Below, one piece after another: positions 24,511-32,354 of a stretch of 41,159 nucleotides of DNA. Source of the DNA: CAZLPZ01 sp964561535 (GTDB taxonomy: Bacteria > Pseudomonadota > Alphaproteobacteria > Micavibrionales > Micavibrionaceae); assembly GCA_964561535.1 (NCBI GenBank), contig CAZLPZ010000015.1, forward strand, positions 1 through 41,159. Direction: 5' to 3'. The notes beneath the pieces were generated by a model that did not search any database, was not told the origin of the DNA, and saw only the letters and a program-made list of their open reading frames with translations. Made by a program: the position numbers and the translations under genes. Numbering within the stretch: the first letter of the stretch is position 1; every line of letters starts with the position of its first letter.

Positions 24511-25711
24511 GATCTTTTCCTTGCATATCCATCACCGATACCCGGACCATTTGTCCCTGGTCAGACAATAATAAGATAGGAGCAGTTGATAAGGCGTAAA
24601 CATTCATACCATCCGCCGACCGCACCGATTCAGACCACGCCGGTGACAAAAGTATCAGCGGTGTCCGCACATAAAGCATTTCATTCAGGACATACGCCGA
24701 GGTACGCCCATCCGTCCCATCTAATTTCATTTTAAGCGCCGAATCGGGTGGGACACCTTCCATAATACGAGTTAAGGATGCATTCCCGGCTTTTAATGAG
24801 TTGCCGCCACTGGCGCTCATCGCAGACGGAATCGCAAAAGGCCCTTGCTCAGGAACACGTAGATCCAACCGATATTGAACAACTTCTTTATTCGTCCGTA
24901 ACGTAAATGTCATCGGCGTCGATAGCCCTAATAATCTAATTGACATATTTCCATACGCATATTCAGATAAAGGGATAATCCGCATCAAATTAGGATACAT
25001 CGGAAACTTATCATCGACCCCTTGCGACGATGATTTAACTTCGAAATTACCTGCCCACGTTACATCTTTAATTGGCCAAGGCTGACCCGTAATATCCAGA
25101 AAACTGACTGTTGTGACGTGACCTGTTGCCAATTTAAATGTCAACGGTTCTGTTGCCGGATCCAATGAAATCGTTGTAAACGACACTTCCGGTTTTGGGA
25201 ATTTTAACGGCTCCTCTATCGCCTGTTGGTTCACATCCATCCGACCAAACGCCTCGCGCAGTTCGCCCGGCTTCATGGGCAAAACGCCATTCATCATTCC
25301 CTCAAAAGCCTCCCCACGCATCACCATTTGTGCTTGTTCTGGGCTTTGAACATCAGCAACGGGCAAGTTCATACCCGGGCCCTGTTCAGACGGTTCTTTC
25401 AGTTCAGTCGATTTAGAATCTGTCGTTGGGTCTTGTTTTGGAACCAAAACAGGAGGATCCCCTGCACCAGGCACCGTATCCAACGCCTCGGATAATGATG
25501 GGATTTTTGATCCGGTTGATACAGGGCCCAACGCTGCAGTTGGCGGGGGTTGTACCGAAACGGGAATCGGTGCCGCGATCGGAACCGTCATATCCGCTGC
25601 AAATCCTGTCAGGGGGTGCAAAACAAAAAACAAGACAAGACCGGCTTCGATGGTGAGAAACCGAGAGGGTTTTAAAACAAAAGAATGTAAAAATGATGAG
25701 CTTAGGGTCAT
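24503..25711 (-). CDS. icmK: T4BSS core protein IcmK/DotH
   Basis: 402-aa periplasmic/outer-membrane component of the type IVB core. The start at 25711 was preferred because it gives a signal peptide (cleavage about T-G-F-A/A). The open frame extends to 25795 without better support. The N-terminal half is Pro-rich and likely disordered. The C-terminal half matches IcmK/TraN: P-L-T-F-K-L-A-T-G-H-V-T-T-V-S-F-L-D, G-Q-P-W-P-I, and a tail with T-P-L-I-L-L-S-P and V-Y-A-L-S-T-A-P-I-L-L-L-S-D-Q-G. It is coupled to icmE by overlap, and icmL lies 170 nt upstream. Confidence 0.82.
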   Translation of the reverse strand: MTLSSSFLHSFVLKPSRFLTIEAGLVLFFVLHPLTGFAADMTVPIAAPIPVSVQPPPTAALGPVSTGSKIPSLSEALDTVPGAGDPPVLVPKQDPTTDSKSTELKEPSEQGPGMNLPVADVQSPEQAQMVMRGEAFEGMMNGVLPMKPGELREAFGRMDVNQQAIEEPLKFPKPEVSFTTISLDPATEPLTFKLATGHVTTVSFLDITGQPWPIKDVTWAGNFEVKSSSQGVDDKFPMYPNLMRIIPLSEYAYGNMSIRLLGLSTPMTFTLRTNKEVVQYRLDLRVPEQGPFAIPSAMSASGGNSLKAGNASLTRIMEGVPPDSALKMKLDGTDGRTSAYVLNEMLYVRTPLILLSPAWSESVRSADGMNVYALSTAPILLLSDQGQMVRVSVMDMQGKDHD

Positions 25712-25881
25712 CGAAATAGGCCCCCAGAAAGAGAATCTTGAACATAAGGATAAGAGGGTTATGAATCCACTGCAACTGTTTTTCACAAAGAACACCCCTT
25801 GTTATCCACCGTTTCTTCCACAGTTTCAAAAATTCTTTGAATATGAAGGGATATCGAGAAAAAATTAAAAAAGAAAATTCC

Positions 25882-26571
25882 TTATTTTTTCTGCGCCACC
25901 CACTGCTCAATCCCAATACCGGACGGGCTTTCGAGTTGCGGTGTACGTACAATTAATAAATCAACGACATGTACTTCGGATTGAGGCACATTACTTCCTT
26001 GATACGTAATTGCCATGACCATTTGAATATTCCATTGATACCGTCCGCGCACTGTTCCCTCTTTAATCACAACAGGAGCAGCCACGGGCGCCGCCGTCAC
26101 AATCATCACACCTTGTTGAAGTTGATTAAAAACACCTACTTCAGCCAAAGCGGTTGTAAAATCTTGATATCCCTTACGGGTAAAATTACGCGACGAATCT
26201 TGCATCCGACGACGGAAATCATGACTCGCAAACGTCATCGCCTCGGTTGCAGCCTGAGCCGCCCAAGACGTAATCGCCGGGGTGCTCAAATTCGGTTCAT
26301 TAAGCGGCACCATCGGCACCAAGCGCCCATCTTGCGTCGTTGCAAAATATCGATTTTCAGGCTGATGAATATGAACGACATACAGCATAATAAAGACAAG
26401 TGCGCAAATAATCATTGCCTGCATAATCGCAATACTTTGAAGAACACGGTATCCGTCTCGATAAAATTCGTTCCGAATAACCACGGCCCCCAAGCCCCGC
26501 GTGATCGAACGCGGCGTTGCCGCAGGGGGCATAGAAGGATCTTTTGACGATCGAGAGGGGGAGGATGACAT
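25882..26571 (-). CDS. icmL: T4BSS inner-membrane protein IcmL/DotI
   Basis: 229-aa protein, first gene in the minus-strand T4BSS set. It has a short cytoplasmic N-terminus and a TM at about 45-67. The periplasmic domain begins with the IcmL hallmark Y-F-A-T-T-x-D-G-R, followed by N-E-P-N-L-S and later F-(T)-x-A-L-x-x-x-G-V-F, G-R-Y-x-W-x-I-Q and V-(V)-D-L-L-I-V-R. In Legionella, DotI forms a ring with DotJ and stabilises the inner-membrane complex. No DotJ/IcmM paralogue is seen upstream; the next gene runs the other way. Confidence 0.87.
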   Translation of the reverse strand: MSSSPSRSSKDPSMPPAATPRSITRGLGAVVIRNEFYRDGYRVLQSIAIMQAMIICALVFIMLYVVHIHQPENRYFATTQDGRLVPMVPLNEPNLSTPAITSWAAQAATEAMTFASHDFRRRMQDSSRNFTRKGYQDFTTALAEVGVFNQLQQGVMIVTAAPVAAPVVIKEGTVRGRYQWNIQMVMAITYQGSNVPQSEVHVVDLLIVRTPQLESPSGIGIEQWVAQKK

Positions 26572-26849
26572 AAAAATAAATCTACAGGATCTAAATTAAT
26601 AAAAAAGGAATTGCTCCAAGGTAACCCCTAAGAACAGATCATAAGAACAATACAGTTCTATATCTTAACAAATTCCAAACTCTTTTGCCACTCTTTCAAA
26701 AAAGAAACATGTGATTTTTTAAAGATGACCCCAAAAGGCTTTTAGAAGACCTTAAGATTATGATATGCTGTTACAAAGCATATAGGTCCGTCAAGGAAAG
26801 CAGCCCTGACGAACTGGCCCTTAACCCCAATGAGATTTTGTTTTCTCGA
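26572..26849. other. 278-nt divergent intergenic region between icmL and the three-paralog operon
   Basis: AT-rich region that must hold promoters for both directions. No pair of hexamers stood out. An in-frame ATG at 26760 opens upstream of the chosen start of the first paralogue. Confidence 0.5.
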
Positions 26850-28139
26850 ATGACCCTTTTTCGTTACCATAAGGTTCTTATCTATTTCATTCTTCTCAGT
26901 TTAGGAATGAATTTAATTCCCTTGCGGGCAGCAATGGCCAATTGCCGTATGACTGCCCAAGGGTGGTGCGCGACCAATAATGCCACAGACATTTGGTGGG
27001 GGGGAAGCCCCCCTTTTTCGGATAAAATGCAAAATTTTATCCTTGATACAGTTTACAAAGACTTGATTGTCAAAGATTGGTGGATAACCAAATTTGAACC
27101 TGCCCTCAAAAACATGACGGCTCAACTCACGGCGTCGCGTGTTCAAAACACAGGTGCCCTCGGCGGTATTCTTGATGGTATATCCACCAATCGTTCGATT
27201 TTATCCTCTCAAACCCTTCAGGCCGGCGCGTATAAAAACTATACTCCTGGTGAAGGACTGTGCCGATTTGGAACAAACGTCCGCTCCCTCGCGTCAACCG
27301 ATCTGGGTCGAATCCGAAATCAAATCGCGCTTGCCTCGATCGGTCAAACCCGGCAACTCGGGACCAAGGGAGGATCCGCCGAATCCGGCCCTATCCTCGA
27401 TCGTCAGGCAAGGTTTGATCAATTCACCCGGCTCTATTGCGATCCGGGGGATAATAACGGTCTTCTGGCTCCTTTATGTGGCACCGCCCCCCAAACGACA
27501 GCCAAACGATTTAACAAAGATATCAGTGTCGCGCGGACCTTATTTGCACCCAAAACCTTAAATCTCAATTTTGCTGATGGTCATACAACGGCAGATGAAG
27601 AAGATATTATAGCTCTCGCCAGTAATCTATACGGCCCTGATGTGTTAACACGTGACACCGAAATTTCTTTTTCGGGTGAAAATGCGACCAACAAAATGAA
27701 ATATCTTTCCTTGCGCCAATTGATTGCATTTCGAAATGTTGCCCAAAACAGTTTTAATATAGCCGCCGCATCGCGGGGCACAGGAGGGGCAAGCACCAAT
27801 ACCTATATGCAGAATATTTTACGTGAATTGGGAATGTCCGCCAATGAATCCACGACGTATCTATCGAATGATACGGGTTCCCCCAGTTATAACGCCCAGA
27901 TGGAAATACTTACCAAAAAAATATATCAAAACCCAAATTTCTATACGAATTTGATGGATAAACCCGCAAACGTTGACCGCCAGATTGCCGCGATTGATGC
28001 CATTGGCCTGATGCAGGACCGGGATATGTATCAATCCTTAGAACGTCAAGAATTGCTGTTATCCTTATTACTCGAAATGAAAACCCGGACCGCCCAACGC
28101 GATGTTGACCGTAACTTATCCATCACGGGGCGCAATTAA
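26850..28139 (+). CDS. Secreted protein, paralogue 1 of a three-gene family beside the T4BSS
   Basis: 429 aa from the ATG at 26850, chosen because it begins a signal peptide (M-T-L-F-R-Y-H-K, hydrophobic core, cleavage about R-A-A-M-A/N). The frame is open from 26760. The family is not recognised. Motifs shared with its two neighbours are: M-T-A-Q-L-T-A-S, G-G-I-L-D-G-I, Q-T-L-Q-A-G-A-Y-x-x-Y-T-P, L-C-R-F-G-T-N-V-R-S-L-A, Y-C-D-P-G-D-N-N, (K/R)-R-F-N-(K/R)-D, D-E-E-D-I-I-A-L, and near the end S-Y-N-A-Q-M-E-I-L-T-K-K-I-Y-Q-N-P-N-F-Y. Paired cysteines suggest disulphides. Its stop overlaps the start of paralogue 2 (TAATG). Position suggests a T4BSS-linked periplasmic or secreted role. Confidence 0.75.
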   Translation: MTLFRYHKVLIYFILLSLGMNLIPLRAAMANCRMTAQGWCATNNATDIWWGGSPPFSDKMQNFILDTVYKDLIVKDWWITKFEPALKNMTAQLTASRVQNTGALGGILDGISTNRSILSSQTLQAGAYKNYTPGEGLCRFGTNVRSLASTDLGRIRNQIALASIGQTRQLGTKGGSAESGPILDRQARFDQFTRLYCDPGDNNGLLAPLCGTAPQTTAKRFNKDISVARTLFAPKTLNLNFADGHTTADEEDIIALASNLYGPDVLTRDTEISFSGENATNKMKYLSLRQLIAFRNVAQNSFNIAAASRGTGGASTNTYMQNILRELGMSANESTTYLSNDTGSPSYNAQMEILTKKIYQNPNFYTNLMDKPANVDRQIAAIDAIGLMQDRDMYQSLERQELLLSLLLEMKTRTAQRDVDRNLSITGRN

Positions 28140-29467
28140 TGATATTTTTTTTAAAAAAACTCTGCTCTATAATCCTGATCCTGGTTGCTACGTCGCTCCT
28201 CGTCACAGGGGGAGATAAAACGGCATATGCTCATAATAGATGTACCATCCCTAGTACTCAAATAACCCCCTTTCCCTGTAAAGAATCGACGGATATAAAA
28301 AGTTGGTGGTTAAATCAAAAATTTACAGACACGCAAGAAAATTTTTTGAAAGAAAATTTCTACAAGCAAAAAATTATCGATGAACTTTGGACCAATAACG
28401 TTGAGCCCGCGTTAAAAAATATGACCGCCCAAATCACGGCTTCGAACATTCAATCGACTGGTTCGATCGGCGGTATGATGGACGGTATGGCAGCAAACGA
28501 TGCCATACTTGCTTCGCAAACACTTCAAGCCGATGCCTATCGCGATTATACCCCCAGCGAAGGCCTCTGTCGGTTCGGCACGAATGTCAGATCCCTTGCC
28601 GCAACCCAAGAACACGAACTGACCACATGGTTATCCCTTGCCCAAATTACCGAAAGCCGAATCATGGGAAAAAGCGGCGGTCAAAGCGGCCCCGGCGAAG
28701 GCACTGATAAAGTGTCACGGTATAATCAATTTCAACGAGTCTATTGTGATCCAGGTGATAATAATGGGTTCATGAAAAATTTGTGCTATGCGACGACAAC
28801 CGCACCGTCAAGTACCCCCAAACGGTTTAATAAAGACATTGATTATGTACGCACAATTGACCGTGCCTTGACCTTGGATGTTGATTTCACAGACGGCAAA
28901 ATTACCAATGATGAAGAAGATGTTTTGGCCCTGTCCAGTAACCTCTATGCTTATAACCTCTTTGATACATTGCCCCCCGCTATTTTTAAAAATGATGCGG
29001 GACATGGCAATAAAAATCTGTATCTCGATATCCGGCAAATTGCAACGCTGCATGGCCTCGCCCAAAACAGTTTTAATGAGATTATCGCCGCGCGCGCATC
29101 CGGGAATTCAACGACGACGTCACAATCTGTTGCCCCCTATATGACGAATGTTATGAAGGAATTGGGAATGACGGACAACGACACAAAAACATACTTAACG
29201 TCAAATACCGGTCGCCTCAGCTATAATGCTCAGATGGAAATCCTCACCAAAAAAATATATCAAAACCCAAATTTCTATACGAATTTAATAGATAAACCCG
29301 CCAACGTGAAACGACAAATTGCGGCTATGAAAGCCATTGATGTCACGCAAAACCGAGGGATCTTTGAATCACTGGAACGTCAGGAACTTTTACTCTCGGC
29401 ACTCCTCGAACTTGAAATTCGGGATGAACAGCAACGTTTGGTGGATAATAGCACGGGGGGGAAATGA
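28139..29467 (+). CDS. Secreted protein, paralogue 2
   Basis: 442-aa member of the same family. It has a signal peptide (M-I-F-F-L-K-K, hydrophobic core, cleavage about A-Y-A/H). It is closest to paralogue 1: the same N-P-A-L-K-N-M-T-A-Q-type helix, L-C-R-F-G-T-N, Y-C-D-P-G-D-N-N-G and Y-N-A-Q-M-E-I-L-T-K-K-I-Y. A 41-nt DNA block is identical to paralogue 1. It starts at the stop of paralogue 1 with a one-base overlap and ends in a 4-nt ATGA overlap with paralogue 3, so all three are translationally coupled. Confidence 0.75.
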   Translation: MIFFLKKLCSIILILVATSLLVTGGDKTAYAHNRCTIPSTQITPFPCKESTDIKSWWLNQKFTDTQENFLKENFYKQKIIDELWTNNVEPALKNMTAQITASNIQSTGSIGGMMDGMAANDAILASQTLQADAYRDYTPSEGLCRFGTNVRSLAATQEHELTTWLSLAQITESRIMGKSGGQSGPGEGTDKVSRYNQFQRVYCDPGDNNGFMKNLCYATTTAPSSTPKRFNKDIDYVRTIDRALTLDVDFTDGKITNDEEDVLALSSNLYAYNLFDTLPPAIFKNDAGHGNKNLYLDIRQIATLHGLAQNSFNEIIAARASGNSTTTSQSVAPYMTNVMKELGMTDNDTKTYLTSNTGRLSYNAQMEILTKKIYQNPNFYTNLIDKPANVKRQIAAMKAIDVTQNRGIFESLERQELLLSALLELEIRDEQQRLVDNSTGGK

Positions 29468-30693
29468 CCCTACCCCGCATTATTCCCATCATTTTGCTGT
29501 ACATTGTTATCTTGATGACGCCCCTCGCAACCGCGCACGCAACATCAGCCCAAGCAAGTTCAGATCAAGTCGTTAAAGATACATGGATCACCGGCCTTAA
29601 ATCGATGGCGGCGCAACTGACCGCGACAACCCTTCAAAATGCAGGCTCATTTGGAGGCATGTTCGATAGTATGGCGACAAATACCGCAATTCTATCCGCC
29701 CAGAAATTGCAGGCCGGCGCTTATCAAAATTATACGCCAGGAGAAAACCTATGCCGATTTGGTACATTATCGCGATCCCTCGCTTCGGCCGATTTGGCAG
29801 CGACACGACAAATAAATGCAATCGATACGGTCCTTTTAAACCGGGAAACAAATAACAACTCTTACGGGTCGCCATCAAGCGATCATGACCAAATGGGGAA
29901 ACTTAAAAATCTCACAAACCTGTATTGTAATCCTGGTGATAATAATGCAAACCCCGTGGCCTGTGAATGCGACCTCACACAAGGAACTTGTTCAGGTCCA
30001 TTGGCCGCCCGCTCTAACCGCGACCTGGACTTCGCACGGCTATTTGCGAGCCGACTGACCCTCAACTTTAATTTATCCGACGGGGTTATAACACCAGATG
30101 AGCAAGATGTTTTAGGGTTTCTAACGACCGTCAGTGCATTTCCAATTTTACCCCCTTTGGCGCCGAGATCAAGCGAACTGACCTCATCGCCCGCTGTCAT
30201 GACAGCATTTCAAGATACCCGCAAAATCGCCGCCCAACGGGGACTCACACGCGCAACACTCGCCCATTTCGTGGGATCACGCAGTAATGGAGGGGGCGGC
30301 GCGGCATCTGCGCCCTATATGCAAGCCCTGCTTCAGGAATTAGGTATGAACGCGGCGACTGCCCAGGAATATTTAACATCTGAAGGACAAAATTTGACGG
30401 GAACGGGTGCAACCGAACAATCCAAATCGGCAAGTTATAACGCCCAGATGGAAATTTTGACCAAGAAAATCTATCAAAACCCCAATTTTTATACATACCT
30501 GATGGATAAACCAGCCAATATCGACCGCGCCCACGCCGCCCAAATGGCCATCCGCCTGATGCAGCGACGCGATATGGCCGATATCATCACACGACGTGAA
30601 ATGCTGTTGTCCCAGTTGCTTGAGGCAAAAATTTCAAGTGAAGAACAACGGATGCGCGCCCGCATATCACAAGCCAAAAGCACAAATAATTAA
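29464..30693 (+). CDS. Secreted protein, paralogue 3
   Basis: 409-aa member, the most diverged of the three. The signal peptide runs to about residue 26 (P-L-A-T-A-H-A/T). The N-terminal region between signal and M-A-A-Q-L-T-A-T is shorter than in the others. The Y-C-N-P-G-D-N-N motif is followed by a Cys-rich insertion (C-E-C-D-L-T-Q-G-T-C), giving extra disulphide potential. The C-terminal S-Y-N-A-Q-M-E-I-L-T-K-K-I-Y-Q-N-P-N-F-Y block is retained. It is the last gene of the coupled trio, and no terminator is evident before the EAL gene on the other strand. Confidence 0.75.
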   Translation: MTLPRIIPIILLYIVILMTPLATAHATSAQASSDQVVKDTWITGLKSMAAQLTATTLQNAGSFGGMFDSMATNTAILSAQKLQAGAYQNYTPGENLCRFGTLSRSLASADLAATRQINAIDTVLLNRETNNNSYGSPSSDHDQMGKLKNLTNLYCNPGDNNANPVACECDLTQGTCSGPLAARSNRDLDFARLFASRLTLNFNLSDGVITPDEQDVLGFLTTVSAFPILPPLAPRSSELTSSPAVMTAFQDTRKIAAQRGLTRATLAHFVGSRSNGGGGAASAPYMQALLQELGMNAATAQEYLTSEGQNLTGTGATEQSKSASYNAQMEILTKKIYQNPNFYTYLMDKPANIDRAHAAQMAIRLMQRRDMADIITRREMLLSQLLEAKISSEEQRMRARISQAKSTNN

Positions 30694-30754
30694 AGATAGG
30701 ATACCTCTCTGGATTGCAATACACGCGTCCGGGATAACATTTCTTTAAATACGA

Positions 30755-31561
30755 TCACCGCAAAGGTGATTTTAACAAAAAATCAATTGCTTCTTTTTCC
30801 GGCAACGGTTTGGCAAACAAATATCCTTGCGCGAACGTACACCCCGCAACGATTAACGCATCGGCCTCGAGTTCGGTTTCGACCCCTTCAGCGATCGGAA
30901 CCTTTCCCATGACTTCCGCCGTTTTAATAATCCAATCCACCAATCGCGCTGTTTCGGGATTGTCCAACATTTTACGAATATAAATCTGATCAATCTTTAA
31001 ACTATCGATTGGATAGCGGGATAAATACGATAAATCTTTTTGAACAGTGGCACAATCATCCACCGATATTTTCATCCCCGCCTTGCGACACATTGTTAAT
31101 GTCGACAAAGCATTTTCTGGTTGATTCAACATCAGACTTTCCGTAATTTCTAACTGAATCTGATTGGGCAGGACATCGCTTTCAGAAATAATATTATATA
31201 AATCAAAAATAAATGTGCCTTCTGTAAAATCTCGGGGTGTAAAGTTCACACTCATATACAAATATTTGTCTCGGCCTGCACGGCTTTCAATTCGTTTTAA
31301 TGCCCGGCATGATTCGCGTAACGCCCATTTACTGGCATCCACAATCAATCCGGATTCTTCCGCAATTGGAATAAAAACCCCTGGCGAGATCGGTCCTAAC
31401 GTCGGATGCGTCCAGCGCATCAAGGATTCAAACCCTTCAACCACGCGAGTCTTCATATTGATAATTGGTTGATAATTCAGGCTTATTTGCTTATTTTCAA
31501 GCGCCAACCGAAAATCATCCGCAGTGATCGCCGGTTTAATAGAAACAGGTGAAGAAGACAT
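30755..31561 (-). CDS. EAL-domain protein (cyclic-di-GMP phosphodiesterase-like), stand-alone
   Basis: 268-aa soluble protein made of one EAL domain, without GGDEF or sensor domains. The EAL motif itself is ESL (F-E-S-L-M-R-W). The catalytic Glu is kept, as are Asn in VNFTPRDF, the LEITES Glu, the DD pair, the Lys in L-K-I-D and the E of A-E-G-V-E-T, and Q in A-Q-G-Y. Loop 6, normally D-F-G-T-G-Y-S-S, reads D-C-A-T-V-Q-K-D. It may therefore be weakly active or a c-di-GMP receptor. It is monocistronic, with AAAGGAG... upstream of the ATG. Confidence 0.85.
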   Translation of the reverse strand: MSSSPVSIKPAITADDFRLALENKQISLNYQPIINMKTRVVEGFESLMRWTHPTLGPISPGVFIPIAEESGLIVDASKWALRESCRALKRIESRAGRDKYLYMSVNFTPRDFTEGTFIFDLYNIISESDVLPNQIQLEITESLMLNQPENALSTLTMCRKAGMKISVDDCATVQKDLSYLSRYPIDSLKIDQIYIRKMLDNPETARLVDWIIKTAEVMGKVPIAEGVETELEADALIVAGCTFAQGYLFAKPLPEKEAIDFLLKSPLR

Positions 31562-31667
31562 GAGAATATATCCGAAAGGAGTACAATGACCTCTCTAGTA
31601 TCGCTTAAAAAGGTTATTATTTCGTAAAATATAAAATAACAATAAGACCTATCCTCTCTGATAATCT

Positions 31668-32207
31668 TTACGCCGCTTGTTGGTCCGCCTTGGCACGCGC
31701 CAGCCCCTCGACGATCAATTTTTTGGCAACAGCAGCATCCGACCACCCGCCAATTTTCGCCCATTTTCCGGGTTCCAAATCCTTGTAATGCGTAAAGAAA
31801 TGAACGATTTGATCAATTTGAATTTTAGGAAGTTGCGTATATTCCGTAATGTGTGACCACGCCGGATACATTTTATCATGGGGCACCGCAATTATCTTTT
31901 CATCCATACCGCCGTCATCTTCCATCATCAACACGCCGATGGGACGAACGCGAAGAACGGCACCCGGCATCACCGGCACATGACAAATCGCAAGAACATC
32001 CAACGGATCACCGTCGCCCCCCAAGGTTTGTGGGATATACCCGTAATTCGCCGGATAAAACATCGGCGTATGGGTAAACCGATCGACAAACAACGCATCG
32101 GTTTCTTTATCAATTTCATACTTCACAGGCGTCCCGCCCATGGGGTTTTCAATGATCACATAAATATCATCGGGTGGGTTTTTCCCGGCAGGCACTTTAG
32201 AAAACAT
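31668..32207 (-). CDS. ppa: Inorganic pyrophosphatase (family I)
   Basis: 179-aa soluble enzyme that hydrolyses PPi from biosynthetic reactions. It has the family I features K-Y-E-I-D-K, Y-P-A-N-Y-G-Y-I-P-Q, the D-G-D-P-L-D-V-L metal site and later M-x-D-E-K-I-I-A-V-P. Length matches the hexameric bacterial type. GGAG lies about 8 nt before the ATG. Divergent from the hybrid kinase. Confidence 0.95.
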   Translation of the reverse strand: MFSKVPAGKNPPDDIYVIIENPMGGTPVKYEIDKETDALFVDRFTHTPMFYPANYGYIPQTLGGDGDPLDVLAICHVPVMPGAVLRVRPIGVLMMEDDGGMDEKIIAVPHDKMYPAWSHITEYTQLPKIQIDQIVHFFTHYKDLEPGKWAKIGGWSDAAVAKKLIVEGLARAKADQQAA

Positions 32208-32354
32208 GAGAACACTCCATTTTTATTGAAATTAGAAATGATTATACATGGTCCCCTTTAAAGCATTTTGCACTGCACCTGACAAGGCTTTTCAAATAAG
32301 AATAAGATCGATACGATACAGTGTCGACCGCCATCCCTCCAGAAACACGCCCAC

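Noticed and set aside
25413..25952. 179-aa minus-strand frame overlapping icmK and icmL
   Set aside because: It overlaps the N-terminus of icmK and the C-terminus of icmL in another frame and lacks any protein-like features.
25969..26547. 192-aa plus-strand frame
   Set aside because: His/Arg-rich shadow of icmL on the opposite strand.
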